Below are positions 44,198-53,308 of a stretch of DNA of 64,000 bases, in pieces (the stretch's first letter is position 1; every line of letters begins with the position of its first letter). The notes beneath the pieces were generated by a model. It had not been told where the DNA came from. It worked only from the letters and a program-made list of their open reading frames with translations, and did not search any database. Source of the DNA: Neorhizobium galegae (GTDB lineage Bacteria; Pseudomonadota; Alphaproteobacteria; Rhizobiales; Rhizobiaceae); NCBI RefSeq assembly GCF_021391675.1, contig NZ_CP090096.1, forward strand, positions 1,190,989 to 1,254,988. The letters are read 5' to 3'. A program made the position numbers and the translations under genes.

Positions 44198-45704
44198 TAT
44201 TTCCGTCTGCTGAGCTCGTTACAGGAGCGGCTGAAAAGTACGGCGAGCCGGCCAGCACGCCGGTGAACTCCAAGGTTGGCGGCCCGAGCTTTATGCCGTT
44301 GTCGGCCAGGTTGAACTCGCGCACGCTGTGCTCGTGCCTGCCGCTTCGCTTTTTCACCACGGATATCGCTCTGCGCACGGTCCCCTGCACCTCGAAATAT
44401 CGCAGCATGACGACGGAATCGCTGAGATAGCTCAAGTCGAGCGGAGCCTCGAGCGGCCCTACGAGCCCATGCTGGGCAAGGACAAGAATGGTCAATACGC
44501 CACGCTGGCCAAGGTAGGTCAGCAGTTCGTGCATCTGCAGAACCAGAAAACGTTCGTCCGGCATCGCATTCATGTAGCCGTTCAAACTGTCGATGACGAC
44601 GACGCGCGCCCCGTCGACCTCCACGCTTTTCTGGACGTTGGCGGTGAACTCCCCCGGGGAAAGTTCTGCGGGATCGATCTGCTGCAACCGGATCAACCCG
44701 CTGTCCAGGTGGGTTTGAAGATCGAAGCCCAGATTCCTGGCCCGGGCCTGCAGCGTTCCACGTCCCTCGTCGAAGGCATAAATGACGGCATGTTCACCGC
44801 GGTTCGCCGCCGCCACGGCATAGGTCAGGGCAAGTGACGACTTTCCCACCCCGGCGGCACCCAGAAACAGGACGTTGGTACCTCGCTCGAGCCCGCCGCC
44901 CAGCATGTCGTCGATTTCCTTGTTCCCGCTGGAGGTGAACTCGTCGTCGAAAGCCTGATGATGCTCCGCGGCGATGAGGCGCGGGAAAATGTGCAGACCG
45001 CCCTTCTCGATCGTAAAATCATGGTAGCCGCCGCGGAACTTGATGCCACGCATCTTGACGACCCGCATGCGGCGGCGCTCGGCGCCGAAGTCGATCGCAA
45101 GCTGCTCCAGCAACACAACCCCGTGGGAAATCGAATGAAGTTGCAGGTCGTTCTGTTGAGACGACAGATCATCAAGAAGAATGACCGTGCACTGCCGGCT
45201 GGTGAAGAAGTGCTTCAGCGCCAGGACCTGGCGCCGGTAACGCAGGGGACTGTGCGCGAGGAGGCGCAATTCCGAAAGGCTGTCGATGACCACGCGCTTC
45301 GGGTTGAGTTCGGAGACGCGATCGAGAATGAGTTTCGTCGTTTCGTTGAGCTCCATTTCCGCCGGATGAAAGACCGTCAGCTCGCGGTCGGGATCGAGCG
45401 TGGTTTCCGGAGGGACGAGTTCGAATACCTCCAAACCCTTGAGCGACCAGCCGTGACGGGAGGCGACGAGCTGCAGTTCGCGTTCCGTCTCGGAAAGGGT
45501 GATGTAAAGCACTTGCTCTCCCTGGCGGACACCTTCGAGCAGAAATTGCAGGGCGATCGTGGTTTTCCCCGTCCCGGGCCGGCCCTCGTAAAGATAAAGC
45601 CGGTTTTCATCGAGGCCGCCGTCGAGGATGGTATCGAGACCGGGCACGCCGCTCGATATACGCGGAGGGTCGATAAACTCCGCCTCTTCGAACCGTTCTG
45701 TCAT
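44184..45704 (-). CDS. KaiC-like dual RecA-type ATPase
   Basis: A 506-residue protein of two tandem KaiC domains. Walker A motifs are GRPGTGKTT (41-49) and GAAGVGKSS (282-290); Walker B-type ends are RVVIDSLSEL (138-147) and RVVVIDSLNGY; acidic catalytic pairs are SETERE (71-76) and FDEG. I do not see the Ser-Thr phosphorylation pair of cyanobacterial KaiC, and no kaiA/kaiB is present, so this is a KaiC-family signalling ATPase rather than a clock gene. The ATG at 45704 has AAAGG upstream. It is coupled by overlap to a hybrid kinase, an arrangement recurring in alphaproteobacteria. Confidence 0.88.
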   Translation of the reverse strand: MTERFEEAEFIDPPRISSGVPGLDTILDGGLDENRLYLYEGRPGTGKTTIALQFLLEGVRQGEQVLYITLSETERELQLVASRHGWSLKGLEVFELVPPETTLDPDRELTVFHPAEMELNETTKLILDRVSELNPKRVVIDSLSELRLLAHSPLRYRRQVLALKHFFTSRQCTVILLDDLSSQQNDLQLHSISHGVVLLEQLAIDFGAERRRMRVVKMRGIKFRGGYHDFTIEKGGLHIFPRLIAAEHHQAFDDEFTSSGNKEIDDMLGGGLERGTNVLFLGAAGVGKSSLALTYAVAAANRGEHAVIYAFDEGRGTLQARARNLGFDLQTHLDSGLIRLQQIDPAELSPGEFTANVQKSVEVDGARVVVIDSLNGYMNAMPDERFLVLQMHELLTYLGQRGVLTILVLAQHGLVGPLEAPLDLSYLSDSVVMLRYFEVQGTVRRAISVVKKRSGRHEHSVREFNLADNGIKLGPPTLEFTGVLAGSPYFSAAPVTSSADGNNGAR

Positions 45705-45825
45705 GTTCAACCTTTGCAGTGGAAACCCTTGAACAAGATCATATAGATTGCGGCGGACAAGCCTCAAGAGGGCCACCGACGGTATGCCGGACGGCTTTCG
45801 AAAGGCTCGCCCGCCCCACAAAGCA

Positions 45826-46890
45826 TCAGGCGGAATGTTGTTCCCAGTACCAGGCCACATACATCATTTTTTTGTCCTGCCTGCGGCTTTTCAAGAAGGC
45901 GCGGATGGAACGCACATCTTCCTTTTCGCAGGCGACCCAGACGAAGGTATCATCCTCGGTGGAAACGACCGCTTTCTTGGCTTCTTCCGCCAGAATGCCT
46001 TTCGCTCCGGCCGGATAGCTCCGCCGATGCAGCCAGCGGACATCCAACGAACCCGCTGACGGAAGCGGCTGTTCCTCCGCATCGTCCAGCACTTCGATGA
46101 TTGCTTGCATCCGGGTGCCCGGCGCCACTTCGGCCGCGATCCGGGCGATGGCGGGAAGAGCGCTTTCGTCGCCGACCAGAAGAATGGACTGTGCTGCCGG
46201 AAGACTGCCGCCTCCGGGCCCGAGCAGCGCTACTTTTTCTCCGGGCTGCACGTCGCGGGCGAAGTCGGCTCCAAGTGTCGCAACGTGGGTTGCTGGATGT
46301 TGCAGGAAGTCGATCGACAATTCCCGGCGTTCGATATCGACGGCGCGGATCGTGTATATGCGAACCAGAATCTCGTCTTCTCCCTCGGGCCAGGCGACGC
46401 GGCCGTCTTGGCGGATTCCCGGCCATACCGGCGGCCTGCCCTTCGGGGGGACCAGAAGGCGAACGTGCATGTCGCCGCCGACGAACGGCGCGACATCGGC
46501 GCAGGCAAACTTCACACGCCGCATGTGAGGGGTCACATCCTCCGCCGAGACGACCGTCACCTCGTGGATGTTCGGCAGCACCGCGAGGGACGAATGCTCC
46601 GACCACGTCAATTCAAACGGATCCTCCCCTGCAAAATAGAACAGGTGCTCCGCAATCATTGTCCGATTCAGTTGCAACGCCGCTTCCGACTCGCATGCCA
46701 GTTCGATCAGGAGCTTGCTGTCTGCCAGCCGAATGCTTGTCGTGCTGCTCTTGCTCTTCAGCAGCGCGTGGTCCCTGGTCCGCTGCACGTCGGCATGCTC
46801 GATGAAATGCTCGCAGATTTCGTCGAGCATGCGTTCGGCATCCTTGGGCAGCGCGACGCCGGACAATTTGAGCGACTGAACTGCATTCAT
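45826..46890 (-). CDS. Siderophore-interacting protein (ferric reductase) with N-terminal DUF2218-like domain
   Basis: 354 residues in two parts. The first about 100 match DUF2218 (HFIEHADVQRTRDHALLKSKSSTTSIRLADSKLLIELACES). The remainder is an FAD/NAD(P)H siderophore reductase: an FAD-binding region with VRIYTIRAVDIERRELSIDFLQHP, an SIP domain with LLVGDESALPAIARI and a C-terminal FVWVACEKEDVRSIRAFLKSR, ending in YVAWYW. It releases iron from the imported chelate in the cytoplasm. The start overlaps the end of the ATPase gene by 4 bp, so it is last in the uptake operon. Confidence 0.88.
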   Translation of the reverse strand: MNAVQSLKLSGVALPKDAERMLDEICEHFIEHADVQRTRDHALLKSKSSTTSIRLADSKLLIELACESEAALQLNRTMIAEHLFYFAGEDPFELTWSEHSSLAVLPNIHEVTVVSAEDVTPHMRRVKFACADVAPFVGGDMHVRLLVPPKGRPPVWPGIRQDGRVAWPEGEDEILVRIYTIRAVDIERRELSIDFLQHPATHVATLGADFARDVQPGEKVALLGPGGGSLPAAQSILLVGDESALPAIARIAAEVAPGTRMQAIIEVLDDAEEQPLPSAGSLDVRWLHRRSYPAGAKGILAEEAKKAVVSTEDDTFVWVACEKEDVRSIRAFLKSRRQDKKMMYVAWYWEQHSA

Positions 46891-47723
46891 GACCGATTCT
46901 CCTTTAGATCTTGCCCCTCCGCCATTCGATGGCGGCCGATCGGCAACATAATCGGCCGGCCCGATGTCGGGTCGGTAATGACGCGGCTCTCGAGCCCGAA
47001 GACTTGCCGCACGTTCTCTTCCGTCAGCACGTCCTCGGGCCTGCCCGCGACATGCACGCGTCCCTCGGCTATCGCGACGAGGTAGTCCGCATAGCGCGCC
47101 GCGAGATTGAGGTCGTGCAGGACCATGACGACGGTGGTTCCCCGTGCGTGGTTGAGATCCGTCAGCAGATCGAGAACTTCGACCTGGTGATTGATGTCGA
47201 GAAACGTCGTCGGTTCGTCCAGCAGCAGAACGTCGGTCTGTTGCGCCAGAGCCATGGCGATCCAGACGCGCTGGCGCTGCCCGCCCGAAAGCTCGTCCAC
47301 CGGCCGTTCGGCAAGCTCGACGGTCTTGGTTGCCGTGAGCGCACTCTCGACGGCTTCATCGTCCTTGCGCGTCCAGCGTGAAAACAAGCTTTGATGCGGA
47401 TGCCGCCCGCGGCTGACCAGGTCTGCTACGGTGATTCCCTCCGGCGCGATCGGCGACTGGGGAAGCAACCCCAGTGTCCGGGCCAGCTCCCGGGATGGGA
47501 TGCGATGGATCGATTTGCCGTCCAGCAACACATGCCCCTGACTGGGCGAGATGAGCCGGGACATGGTGCGCAAGAGCGTGGACTTGCCGCAGGCATTGGC
47601 GCCGACGACAGCGGTAATCTTGCCGGGCGGCACGGCAAGATCAAGCCCGTGCAGGATTTCGGCATGGTTATATCCGGCCGAAAGCCCGCTGGCGGCAAGA
47701 GAGTGAGCGGAGCGAACGGTCAT
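46887..47723 (-). CDS. Ferric-siderophore ABC transporter ATP-binding protein (FecE/FepC type)
   Basis: 278 residues. Walker A is VGANACGKSTLLR (the FecE-type GxNxCGKST), the Q-loop LLPQSPIAPEG, the signature LSGGQRQRVWIAMAL, Walker B VLLLDEPTTFLD and the switch VLHDLN. It drives the import of iron chelates through the two permeases. ATGA-type 4-bp overlaps join it to the genes on both sides. Confidence 0.93.
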   Translation of the reverse strand: MTVRSAHSLAASGLSAGYNHAEILHGLDLAVPPGKITAVVGANACGKSTLLRTMSRLISPSQGHVLLDGKSIHRIPSRELARTLGLLPQSPIAPEGITVADLVSRGRHPHQSLFSRWTRKDDEAVESALTATKTVELAERPVDELSGGQRQRVWIAMALAQQTDVLLLDEPTTFLDINHQVEVLDLLTDLNHARGTTVVMVLHDLNLAARYADYLVAIAEGRVHVAGRPEDVLTEENVRQVFGLESRVITDPTSGRPIMLPIGRHRMAEGQDLKENRS

Positions 47724-48760
47724 AGCGAGCCTCCCATCCGGTTGGCGCGCACGATCTGGTAGATCAGGTAGGGCGCGCCGAGTGCGCCGGTCACCACGCC
47801 CACCGGATAACGGCCTGGCAGAAGGAATTGACCGACATAGTCGCCGCCGAGGACAAGTATCGCTCCGATCAACGCCGCTGGTATCAGCAACGATCCGTTG
47901 CGTCCGACGACCCGGGAGGCGATCGGTCCTGACAGGAAGGCCACAAAGGCAATCGGCCCCGTCACCGCCGTTGCGGATGCAATCATGCCGACGGCCGCAA
48001 CGATAACCAGCATGCGCGTCTTTGCCACCTTGACCCCCAGGGCCGCAGCCATGTCGTCGCCCAGGCGAAGCGCCTCCAGGTCGCGTGCCCGGACGAGCAG
48101 CAGCCCGCCGAACGTCACCAGCGCCAGAAGAAGCGGAAGCGCCTGGCCGAGCTGAGCGCCGTTGACGCTGCCGGTCAGCCAGCGCATGGCTTCCTGCAGG
48201 TTCCAGGCAGGAGCGCTGGAGAGGATATAGGCGACGACGCTTTCCAGTATGGCCGAGACGCCGATGCCGACGAGGATGAGCCGCGTTCCCGCCACTCCGC
48301 CGCGGAATGACAGGCCATAGACCAGCAGCGCCACGCCGAGGCCTGCGCCAACCGCGAGGACCGAGACGATCGGCCCGTTCAACGACAGGACAACGATGGC
48401 GAACACGGCCGCAGCACTTGCGCCCGACGTGATCCCGATAATATCCGGGCTGGCAAGGGGATTGCGCAGCATGAGCTGGAACGTGACGCCGCCGAGCCCA
48501 AAAGCCAGTCCGGCGAGAACTGAAAGGACCGAGCGCGGCAGCCGCAGCTTGCCGACCGTAAAGGTGGCGCCTGCGACATCCTCCCCGAGCAGGACGCGGA
48601 TGACGTCACCGGGCGGCGTGAAGGACTGGCCGAGCGATAAGGTCACAGCAAAGAGGGCGACCACGATAGCCAGCAGAATGGCGGTCACGAAAACGTGCCG
48701 GCGCGCCCGGCGGCGGCGATTTTCAACGATGAGATCAATGGTTGGGGAAAGCACTGTCAC
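47720..48760 (-). CDS. Ferric-siderophore ABC transporter permease (FecD type)
   Basis: A 346-residue FecCD-family permease with about nine or ten membrane segments. Family marks are LRLPRSVLSVLAGLAFGLGGVTFQ, NPLASPDIIGITSGA and the ATPase-contact region GPIAFVAFLSGPIASRVVG. The start is GTG 48760, which overlaps the stop of the preceding permease (GTGA). A longer upstream reading of the frame is only a shadow of that gene. Confidence 0.92.
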   Translation of the reverse strand: MTVLSPTIDLIVENRRRRARRHVFVTAILLAIVVALFAVTLSLGQSFTPPGDVIRVLLGEDVAGATFTVGKLRLPRSVLSVLAGLAFGLGGVTFQLMLRNPLASPDIIGITSGASAAAVFAIVVLSLNGPIVSVLAVGAGLGVALLVYGLSFRGGVAGTRLILVGIGVSAILESVVAYILSSAPAWNLQEAMRWLTGSVNGAQLGQALPLLLALVTFGGLLLVRARDLEALRLGDDMAAALGVKVAKTRMLVIVAAVGMIASATAVTGPIAFVAFLSGPIASRVVGRNGSLLIPAALIGAILVLGGDYVGQFLLPGRYPVGVVTGALGAPYLIYQIVRANRMGGSL

Positions 48761-49800
48761 AGTTCCCGAACCCGCTGCCGCCTGACAATCCAGATGAAGA
48801 ACGGCGCCCCGATAAGGGCCGTGATGATTCCGACCTCGATCTCGGCTGGCCTGGTGACGATACGCCCGACGACATCCGCCGCCAGCAGCAGGCAAGCGCC
48901 ACCAAGCGCGGAAAACGGCAGTAACCACCGGTGATCGATCCCGACCAGCAGACGGCAGACATGCGGCACGACCAGTCCAAGAAAGCCGATAGGCCCGCAA
49001 ACCGCCGTTGTTGCCCCGCACAGCAAGATGGCGCCGAATGAGGCGACGGCGCGGGCCACGGCGACGCGCTCCCCGAGTCCTGCCGCAACATCGTCGCCCA
49101 AAGCCAGCGAGTTCAGCTTTCGCGCCGACAGAAGGCTAACCACGAAACCAACGGCAAGAAACGGCAGCACCGGAACAATGCGCTCAAAGGTCGCTCCGCT
49201 CACGCCGCCGATCTGCCAGGAGCGGATGCCGCCCGCGATATCGGCGCGCGGCAGTACCACGGCGATCACCATGGAGGAGAAGGCGACCGACGTTGCGGCT
49301 CCGGCTAGCGCCAGCTTCAACGGCGTTGCCCCGCCACGCCCAAGCGATCCTATCGTATAAACGAAAACTGCCGAACACCCCGCTCCGAGGAGCGCAGCCC
49401 AGATATAGGCCTGCGCGGAGGACATATCGAACAAGGCGACGCCGGTCACGACGGCCAGCGACGCACCCATATTGACGCCGAGAATGCCCGGATCGGCGAG
49501 GGGATTGCGGGTCACGCCCTGCATGATCGCCCCCGCAAGCCCGAGCGCGGCTCCGGCAAGTACGGCAAGTGCCGTCCTCGGGATACGCACGCTCACCGCT
49601 GCCTGGCCGATGCTGTCGATCTGCCCCGCGAACGCCGCCACGACATCGCTCCAGGCCACTTCGCGGGTGCCGACCGTTACCGAGAGCGCAGAGAGGGCGG
49701 AAAGGGCCACGACCAATCCGGCCAGCCAGAGGCCGCGGGTCCGGTTCGAACGTCGAGAAACGAGCGACCGAGAGAACGACCCTATGCTGCCGGCCGTCAT
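48757..49800 (-). CDS. Ferric-siderophore ABC transporter permease (FecC type)
   Basis: A 347-residue partner permease. It has VRIPRTALAVLAGAALGLAGAIMQ, NPLADPGILGVNMGAS and GPIGFLGLVVPHVCRLLVG, the same three family blocks as FecD. The ATG at 49800 overlaps the binding-protein stop by 4 bp. A 30-residue polar Arg/Ser-rich N-terminus precedes the first helix. Confidence 0.92.
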   Translation of the reverse strand: MTAGSIGSFSRSLVSRRSNRTRGLWLAGLVVALSALSALSVTVGTREVAWSDVVAAFAGQIDSIGQAAVSVRIPRTALAVLAGAALGLAGAIMQGVTRNPLADPGILGVNMGASLAVVTGVALFDMSSAQAYIWAALLGAGCSAVFVYTIGSLGRGGATPLKLALAGAATSVAFSSMVIAVVLPRADIAGGIRSWQIGGVSGATFERIVPVLPFLAVGFVVSLLSARKLNSLALGDDVAAGLGERVAVARAVASFGAILLCGATTAVCGPIGFLGLVVPHVCRLLVGIDHRWLLPFSALGGACLLLAADVVGRIVTRPAEIEVGIITALIGAPFFIWIVRRQRVREL

Positions 49801-50807
49801 TTGGACCTTCTGGCCGCTTCCGCAAGCAGATCCACATAGTCCTTCAAGACCCATGAGATCGAAAGCGGTGTCGGATTTGCCGCCGTGCCGATCGGGTTGC
49901 GGCCCAGCATGACGAGAGCGCCCTTGTCCACGGCCGGCATTCTGGACATCAGGGGGTTCGCCGCCAGCGCATCGAGCAGTTTCTGGTTTCCATAGGTGAC
50001 GACGATATCCACGTCGTCGAAGACATCGATACGCTCGGCGCTGACAGAGCCTGCGAATTTCCCGGACTTCGAGGCCTCGACCACGCTTCTGGGGGATCTC
50101 AGACCAAGATCCGCGAAGAACCTCACCCGGGTATCGTTCGTCGTATAGAAGTTGACGGTGCTCAGGTCAGTCGCATCGAGATGGGTAATGAACATCGCAG
50201 ATTTACCCTGGAGTTCAGGGTGCCCGCCAACCACCTTGGCGATGTCGGCTTCGATCCTGGCGATCAACGCGTCGCCTTGCGGGCCCATGCCCATCCCGGC
50301 GCTGTTCAAGCGGATCATGTCACGCCAGTCGGTCGACCACGGCGCTTCGGGATAGGCGACGACCGGGGCAATCTGGCTCAGCGTATCGTAATCCGATTGG
50401 CTCAAGCCGGAATAGGACGCCAGGATCACATCGGGCCTGGTCGCGGCGACCGCCTCGAAATCGATGCCGTCCCCTTCATCAAAAAGCACCGGCTTGGCGG
50501 CATGGAGCGCTGCCAGCCTTTCGGCTACCCAGGGCAGCACCCCATCGCCGTCATCGTCGCCGAAATTGGCCCTGGCGAAGCCGACGGGTACGACACCGAG
50601 CGCCAACGGCACTTCATGGTTTGCCCAGGCGACGGCCGCTACCCGCACAGGCTTTCTGGGAATGATCGTCGTGCCGAACGCATGCTTGATGGCGACGGGA
50701 TAGGTCGTTCCCTCGGCCGCCCGGGCGCCTGCCCCGGCGTTGCCGAACGCAACAATCCAAATGCATATCGCCGTCATTTTCACGGCCGAAAGCAATAACC
50801 GCAGCAT
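49797..50807 (-). CDS. Iron-siderophore ABC transporter substrate-binding protein (FepB/FecB type)
   Basis: A 336-residue periplasmic protein with a Sec signal (cut near ARA-AE at about residue 31). Helical-backbone binding-protein marks are HAFGTTIIPRKPVRVAAVAWANHEVPLALG and RPDVILASYSGLS. The ATG at 50807 has GGAG 7 nt upstream; the TTG at 50813 is less likely. It is first in the minus-strand operon binding protein-permease-permease-ATPase-reductase. It is divergent from the TonB receptor. Confidence 0.9.
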   Translation of the reverse strand: MLRLLLSAVKMTAICIWIVAFGNAGAGARAAEGTTYPVAIKHAFGTTIIPRKPVRVAAVAWANHEVPLALGVVPVGFARANFGDDDGDGVLPWVAERLAALHAAKPVLFDEGDGIDFEAVAATRPDVILASYSGLSQSDYDTLSQIAPVVAYPEAPWSTDWRDMIRLNSAGMGMGPQGDALIARIEADIAKVVGGHPELQGKSAMFITHLDATDLSTVNFYTTNDTRVRFFADLGLRSPRSVVEASKSGKFAGSVSAERIDVFDDVDIVVTYGNQKLLDALAANPLMSRMPAVDKGALVMLGRNPIGTAANPTPLSISWVLKDYVDLLAEAARRSK

Positions 50808-51122
50808 GGTCAAACTCCGCAGACTTTAAGTGGACTTCCACTTTCAGGTTAACGGGGCCCCGTCAACCACCCTCCAGGCCTGCACTGACAAGAGCACTGA
50901 GATTTCCGTTGGATCCTACAAAGCGCGGAGAATTTACAATACTGGACAAACATGCTCAAGTTAATAGCCGTGCCGGGGCATATCAGACCAAGCCATTGCG
51001 GCCGCCACGACCGGGAGGGATCCCTCGCGGGGCGGGTTGCGCGGATGTCGTTCGGGATGGTTCCCCCAGACCTGGCATCAGTCTCGGCGATCTCTCGCCG
51101 AACCAACTTCTGGAACGTGAAT
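50808..51122. promoter_or_regulatory. Divergent control region of the siderophore uptake genes
   Basis: A 315-bp stretch without a gene. It holds the 16-bp palindrome at 50828-50843, a possible plus-strand -10 TACAAT (50935-50940) and a repeated CACTGA (50883 and 50895). I do not find an Irr box (ICE), a classical Fur box or a clean RirA TGA-N9-TCA element by eye. Confidence 0.45.
50828..50843. promoter_or_regulatory. 16-bp perfect palindrome before the ferric-siderophore operon
   Basis: AAGTGGA-CT-TCCACTT is fully symmetric and lies 21-36 bp upstream of the binding-protein start. A repressor here would overlap the promoter or leader. The AraC regulator encoded beyond the receptor, or an iron regulator, are candidates. 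Neither is shown. Confidence 0.45.
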
Positions 51123-53261
51123 ATGGACAACGAAAGAACAAGCGCTCGCTCGAGACCGGCCCTTTTCCGCTATCGGAATGCGGTCCTTCTGGGTTGCACC
51201 GCGCTTGTCGCCTTCACGCCGACCATCGTGCTTGGCCAGGAAAATGCGAACGCCGATACGACACTCGCACCGATCGTCATCCAGGGCAGCGGCGCCGGCC
51301 TCGATACCGACAACGATTCGAAGTCGATCGTCGCGACGAAGACGACCGGGGGCGGCAAGATGGTGACCGATATTCTGGATACGCCCGCCTCCGTCTCCGT
51401 CATCACATCCAAGGAAATCCAGGATCGTGGTGCAAGCAGCGTCGAAGAGGTTCTGCAATACACGGCAGGTGTCACCGCCGACTTCTATGGCTCCGACGAC
51501 CGTTTCGACTATTTCAAGATCCGCGGCTTCGACGCCTACATGTACCGTGATGGCCTACTCATCGGCCGGCCATTCGGGGGCCTTCGGGAAGAAGCCTACG
51601 CCTTTGAGCGCGTGGAAGTGCTCAAAGGCGCCAATTCCACCGGCTTTGGCGTCTCCGACCCTGGGGGTTCGGTGAATTTCGTCACCAAACGGCCGAAGAG
51701 CGAGCGTTTCGGCGAGGCCTACGTGACGGGTGGTTCCTTCGACCACGCCGAAACGGGCTTCGACTTCGGTGACAACATTACCGAGGACGACACGTTGTCC
51801 TATCGCCTGACCGGCAAATTCAAACGAGCCGAGGAAGAATACGACTATTCTCAGGACGACGAAAACTTCATTATGGGCGGACTGACCTGGCGCCCGAGTG
51901 GCGACACCAGCCTGTCCATCGTTTATGATCATCTGGACCGCCAGGGAGTACCCGGCGGCGGCGGGCACCCTGTGGGCTCGGACTTCGACCGAAGCCTGTT
52001 CCTGGGCGAACCGGACTACAACTATCGCGATGTGAACCGCAATACGCTCGGCGTCATGTTCGACCAAGACTTCGGCTCCGGCCTGACGTTCAACTCCAGC
52101 GCGCGCTACAGCAACACCAGGAGCAATTTCGGCTATGCTTACGTAGCGGCGGCACCGGCGGCCGGCACGACAATCGTGGACCGAGACTTCTTTGCAAATG
52201 ACTCGTCGGCCAAAAACTTCGTTATCGACGCCCACCTGCAATATGACGCCAGTTTCGATAATGTGGACAGCCGCAGCCTGTTTGGCGTCGAATATAACAA
52301 CTATCAGGGCACAACCAACAATTACTACGGCGATGCGCCGGACATCGATTATACAAATCCGGTCTATACCGGGCGACCTGCCTCGGTCCCACTCTATCAG
52401 AGCCTGGTCAACGACCAGAAGACCAAGGCGATCTATCTTCAGCAAGAACTAACCTTCTGGGAAAAACTGACCGCGACAGTGGGACTGCGAAACGACTGGC
52501 TCGATCTCGAACAGACGAACAACCTTGCTGTTGCTCCAGCCAATCCCCTCACCCGGGCCGACGTCAGCGAGTTTACGAAACGGGCGGCGCTCAGCTACAA
52601 GATAACTGACGAAATCGCCACCTATGTAAGCTATGCCGAGTCGGCGGTCCCGGCCACGATTGGCCTGGAGCCTGAGCGTGGCGAACAGTGGGAGGTTGGC
52701 GTAAAATATCGGCCATCCGAGATTCCGGCGTTGTTCAGCATCGCGGTATACGATCTGACAAAGGAAAACATCACACTCAACATCGGCGCTCCGCCCGTGG
52801 CAACACCGGTTGGCAAGGTCAAGTCGCGCGGGGTGGACTTTGAAGCCAAGGCCGAGGCGACGAACAACCTCAGCCTGACCGCCGCCTATTCCTATATCGA
52901 TACCGAGATCGTCGAAAACGCAGGCGCCAACGAAGGCAACCGTCTTGCCATGGTGCCGGAACACACGGCTTCCGCCTGGGTCAACTACACGCTTGAGGGG
53001 AATGGGCCACGCGGCGACATGACGTTTGGGCTCGGCGCGCGCTACATGAGTTCGTATTTCGTCAACAACGCCAATACTGTGAAGTCGGACCCGAACGTCG
53101 TTTTCGATGCGGCATTCACCTATAAGATCCAGGAGAACACGACGTTCCAGCTCAACGTCAGCAATCTGTTCGACGAAAAGCACGTGGCCAATGGTGGTTT
53201 CGGCGCCGATTGGTACAATCCCGGCCGCGCAGTCTATGCGACGCTGCGACAGACGTGGTAA
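51123..53261 (+). CDS. TonB-dependent siderophore receptor
   Basis: A 712-residue outer-membrane receptor. The signal peptide is about 1-38 (cut near VLG-QE) and is followed by a TonB-box-like stretch (TLAPIVIQGS). The plug domain carries DTPASVSVITSKEIQDRGASSVEEVLQYTAGV and VEVLKGANSTGFGVSDPGGSVNFVTKRP. A 22-strand barrel follows, ending in NPGRAVYATLRQTW with an aromatic C-terminal residue. It resembles ferrichrome/hydroxamate-type receptors (FhuA/FoxA group). No siderophore synthesis genes are near, so use of foreign siderophores is likely (inference). The ribosome site at 51123 is weak (GGAA). Confidence 0.92.
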   Translation: MDNERTSARSRPALFRYRNAVLLGCTALVAFTPTIVLGQENANADTTLAPIVIQGSGAGLDTDNDSKSIVATKTTGGGKMVTDILDTPASVSVITSKEIQDRGASSVEEVLQYTAGVTADFYGSDDRFDYFKIRGFDAYMYRDGLLIGRPFGGLREEAYAFERVEVLKGANSTGFGVSDPGGSVNFVTKRPKSERFGEAYVTGGSFDHAETGFDFGDNITEDDTLSYRLTGKFKRAEEEYDYSQDDENFIMGGLTWRPSGDTSLSIVYDHLDRQGVPGGGGHPVGSDFDRSLFLGEPDYNYRDVNRNTLGVMFDQDFGSGLTFNSSARYSNTRSNFGYAYVAAAPAAGTTIVDRDFFANDSSAKNFVIDAHLQYDASFDNVDSRSLFGVEYNNYQGTTNNYYGDAPDIDYTNPVYTGRPASVPLYQSLVNDQKTKAIYLQQELTFWEKLTATVGLRNDWLDLEQTNNLAVAPANPLTRADVSEFTKRAALSYKITDEIATYVSYAESAVPATIGLEPERGEQWEVGVKYRPSEIPALFSIAVYDLTKENITLNIGAPPVATPVGKVKSRGVDFEAKAEATNNLSLTAAYSYIDTEIVENAGANEGNRLAMVPEHTASAWVNYTLEGNGPRGDMTFGLGARYMSSYFVNNANTVKSDPNVVFDAAFTYKIQENTTFQLNVSNLFDEKHVANGGFGADWYNPGRAVYATLRQTW

Positions 53262-53268
53262 TTCACCC

Positions 53269-53297
53269 GTCGTGCCCGGCAACATACCGGGCATGAC
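53269..53297. terminator. Hairpin between the receptor gene and convergent araC
   Basis: Arms GTCGTGCCCGG (53269-53279) and CCGGGCATGAC (53287-53297) pair over 11 bp with one G-T and a 7-nt loop, 8 bp after the receptor stop. It serves as a probable transcription end for both converging genes. Confidence 0.6.
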
Positions 53298-53308
53298 AAT
53301 TTCCTGGC

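Noticed and set aside
44184-45704. Circadian clock gene kaiC
   Set aside because: Two KaiC domains are present, but kaiA and kaiB are missing and I do not see the Ser-Thr autophosphorylation pair, so a clock function is not supported.
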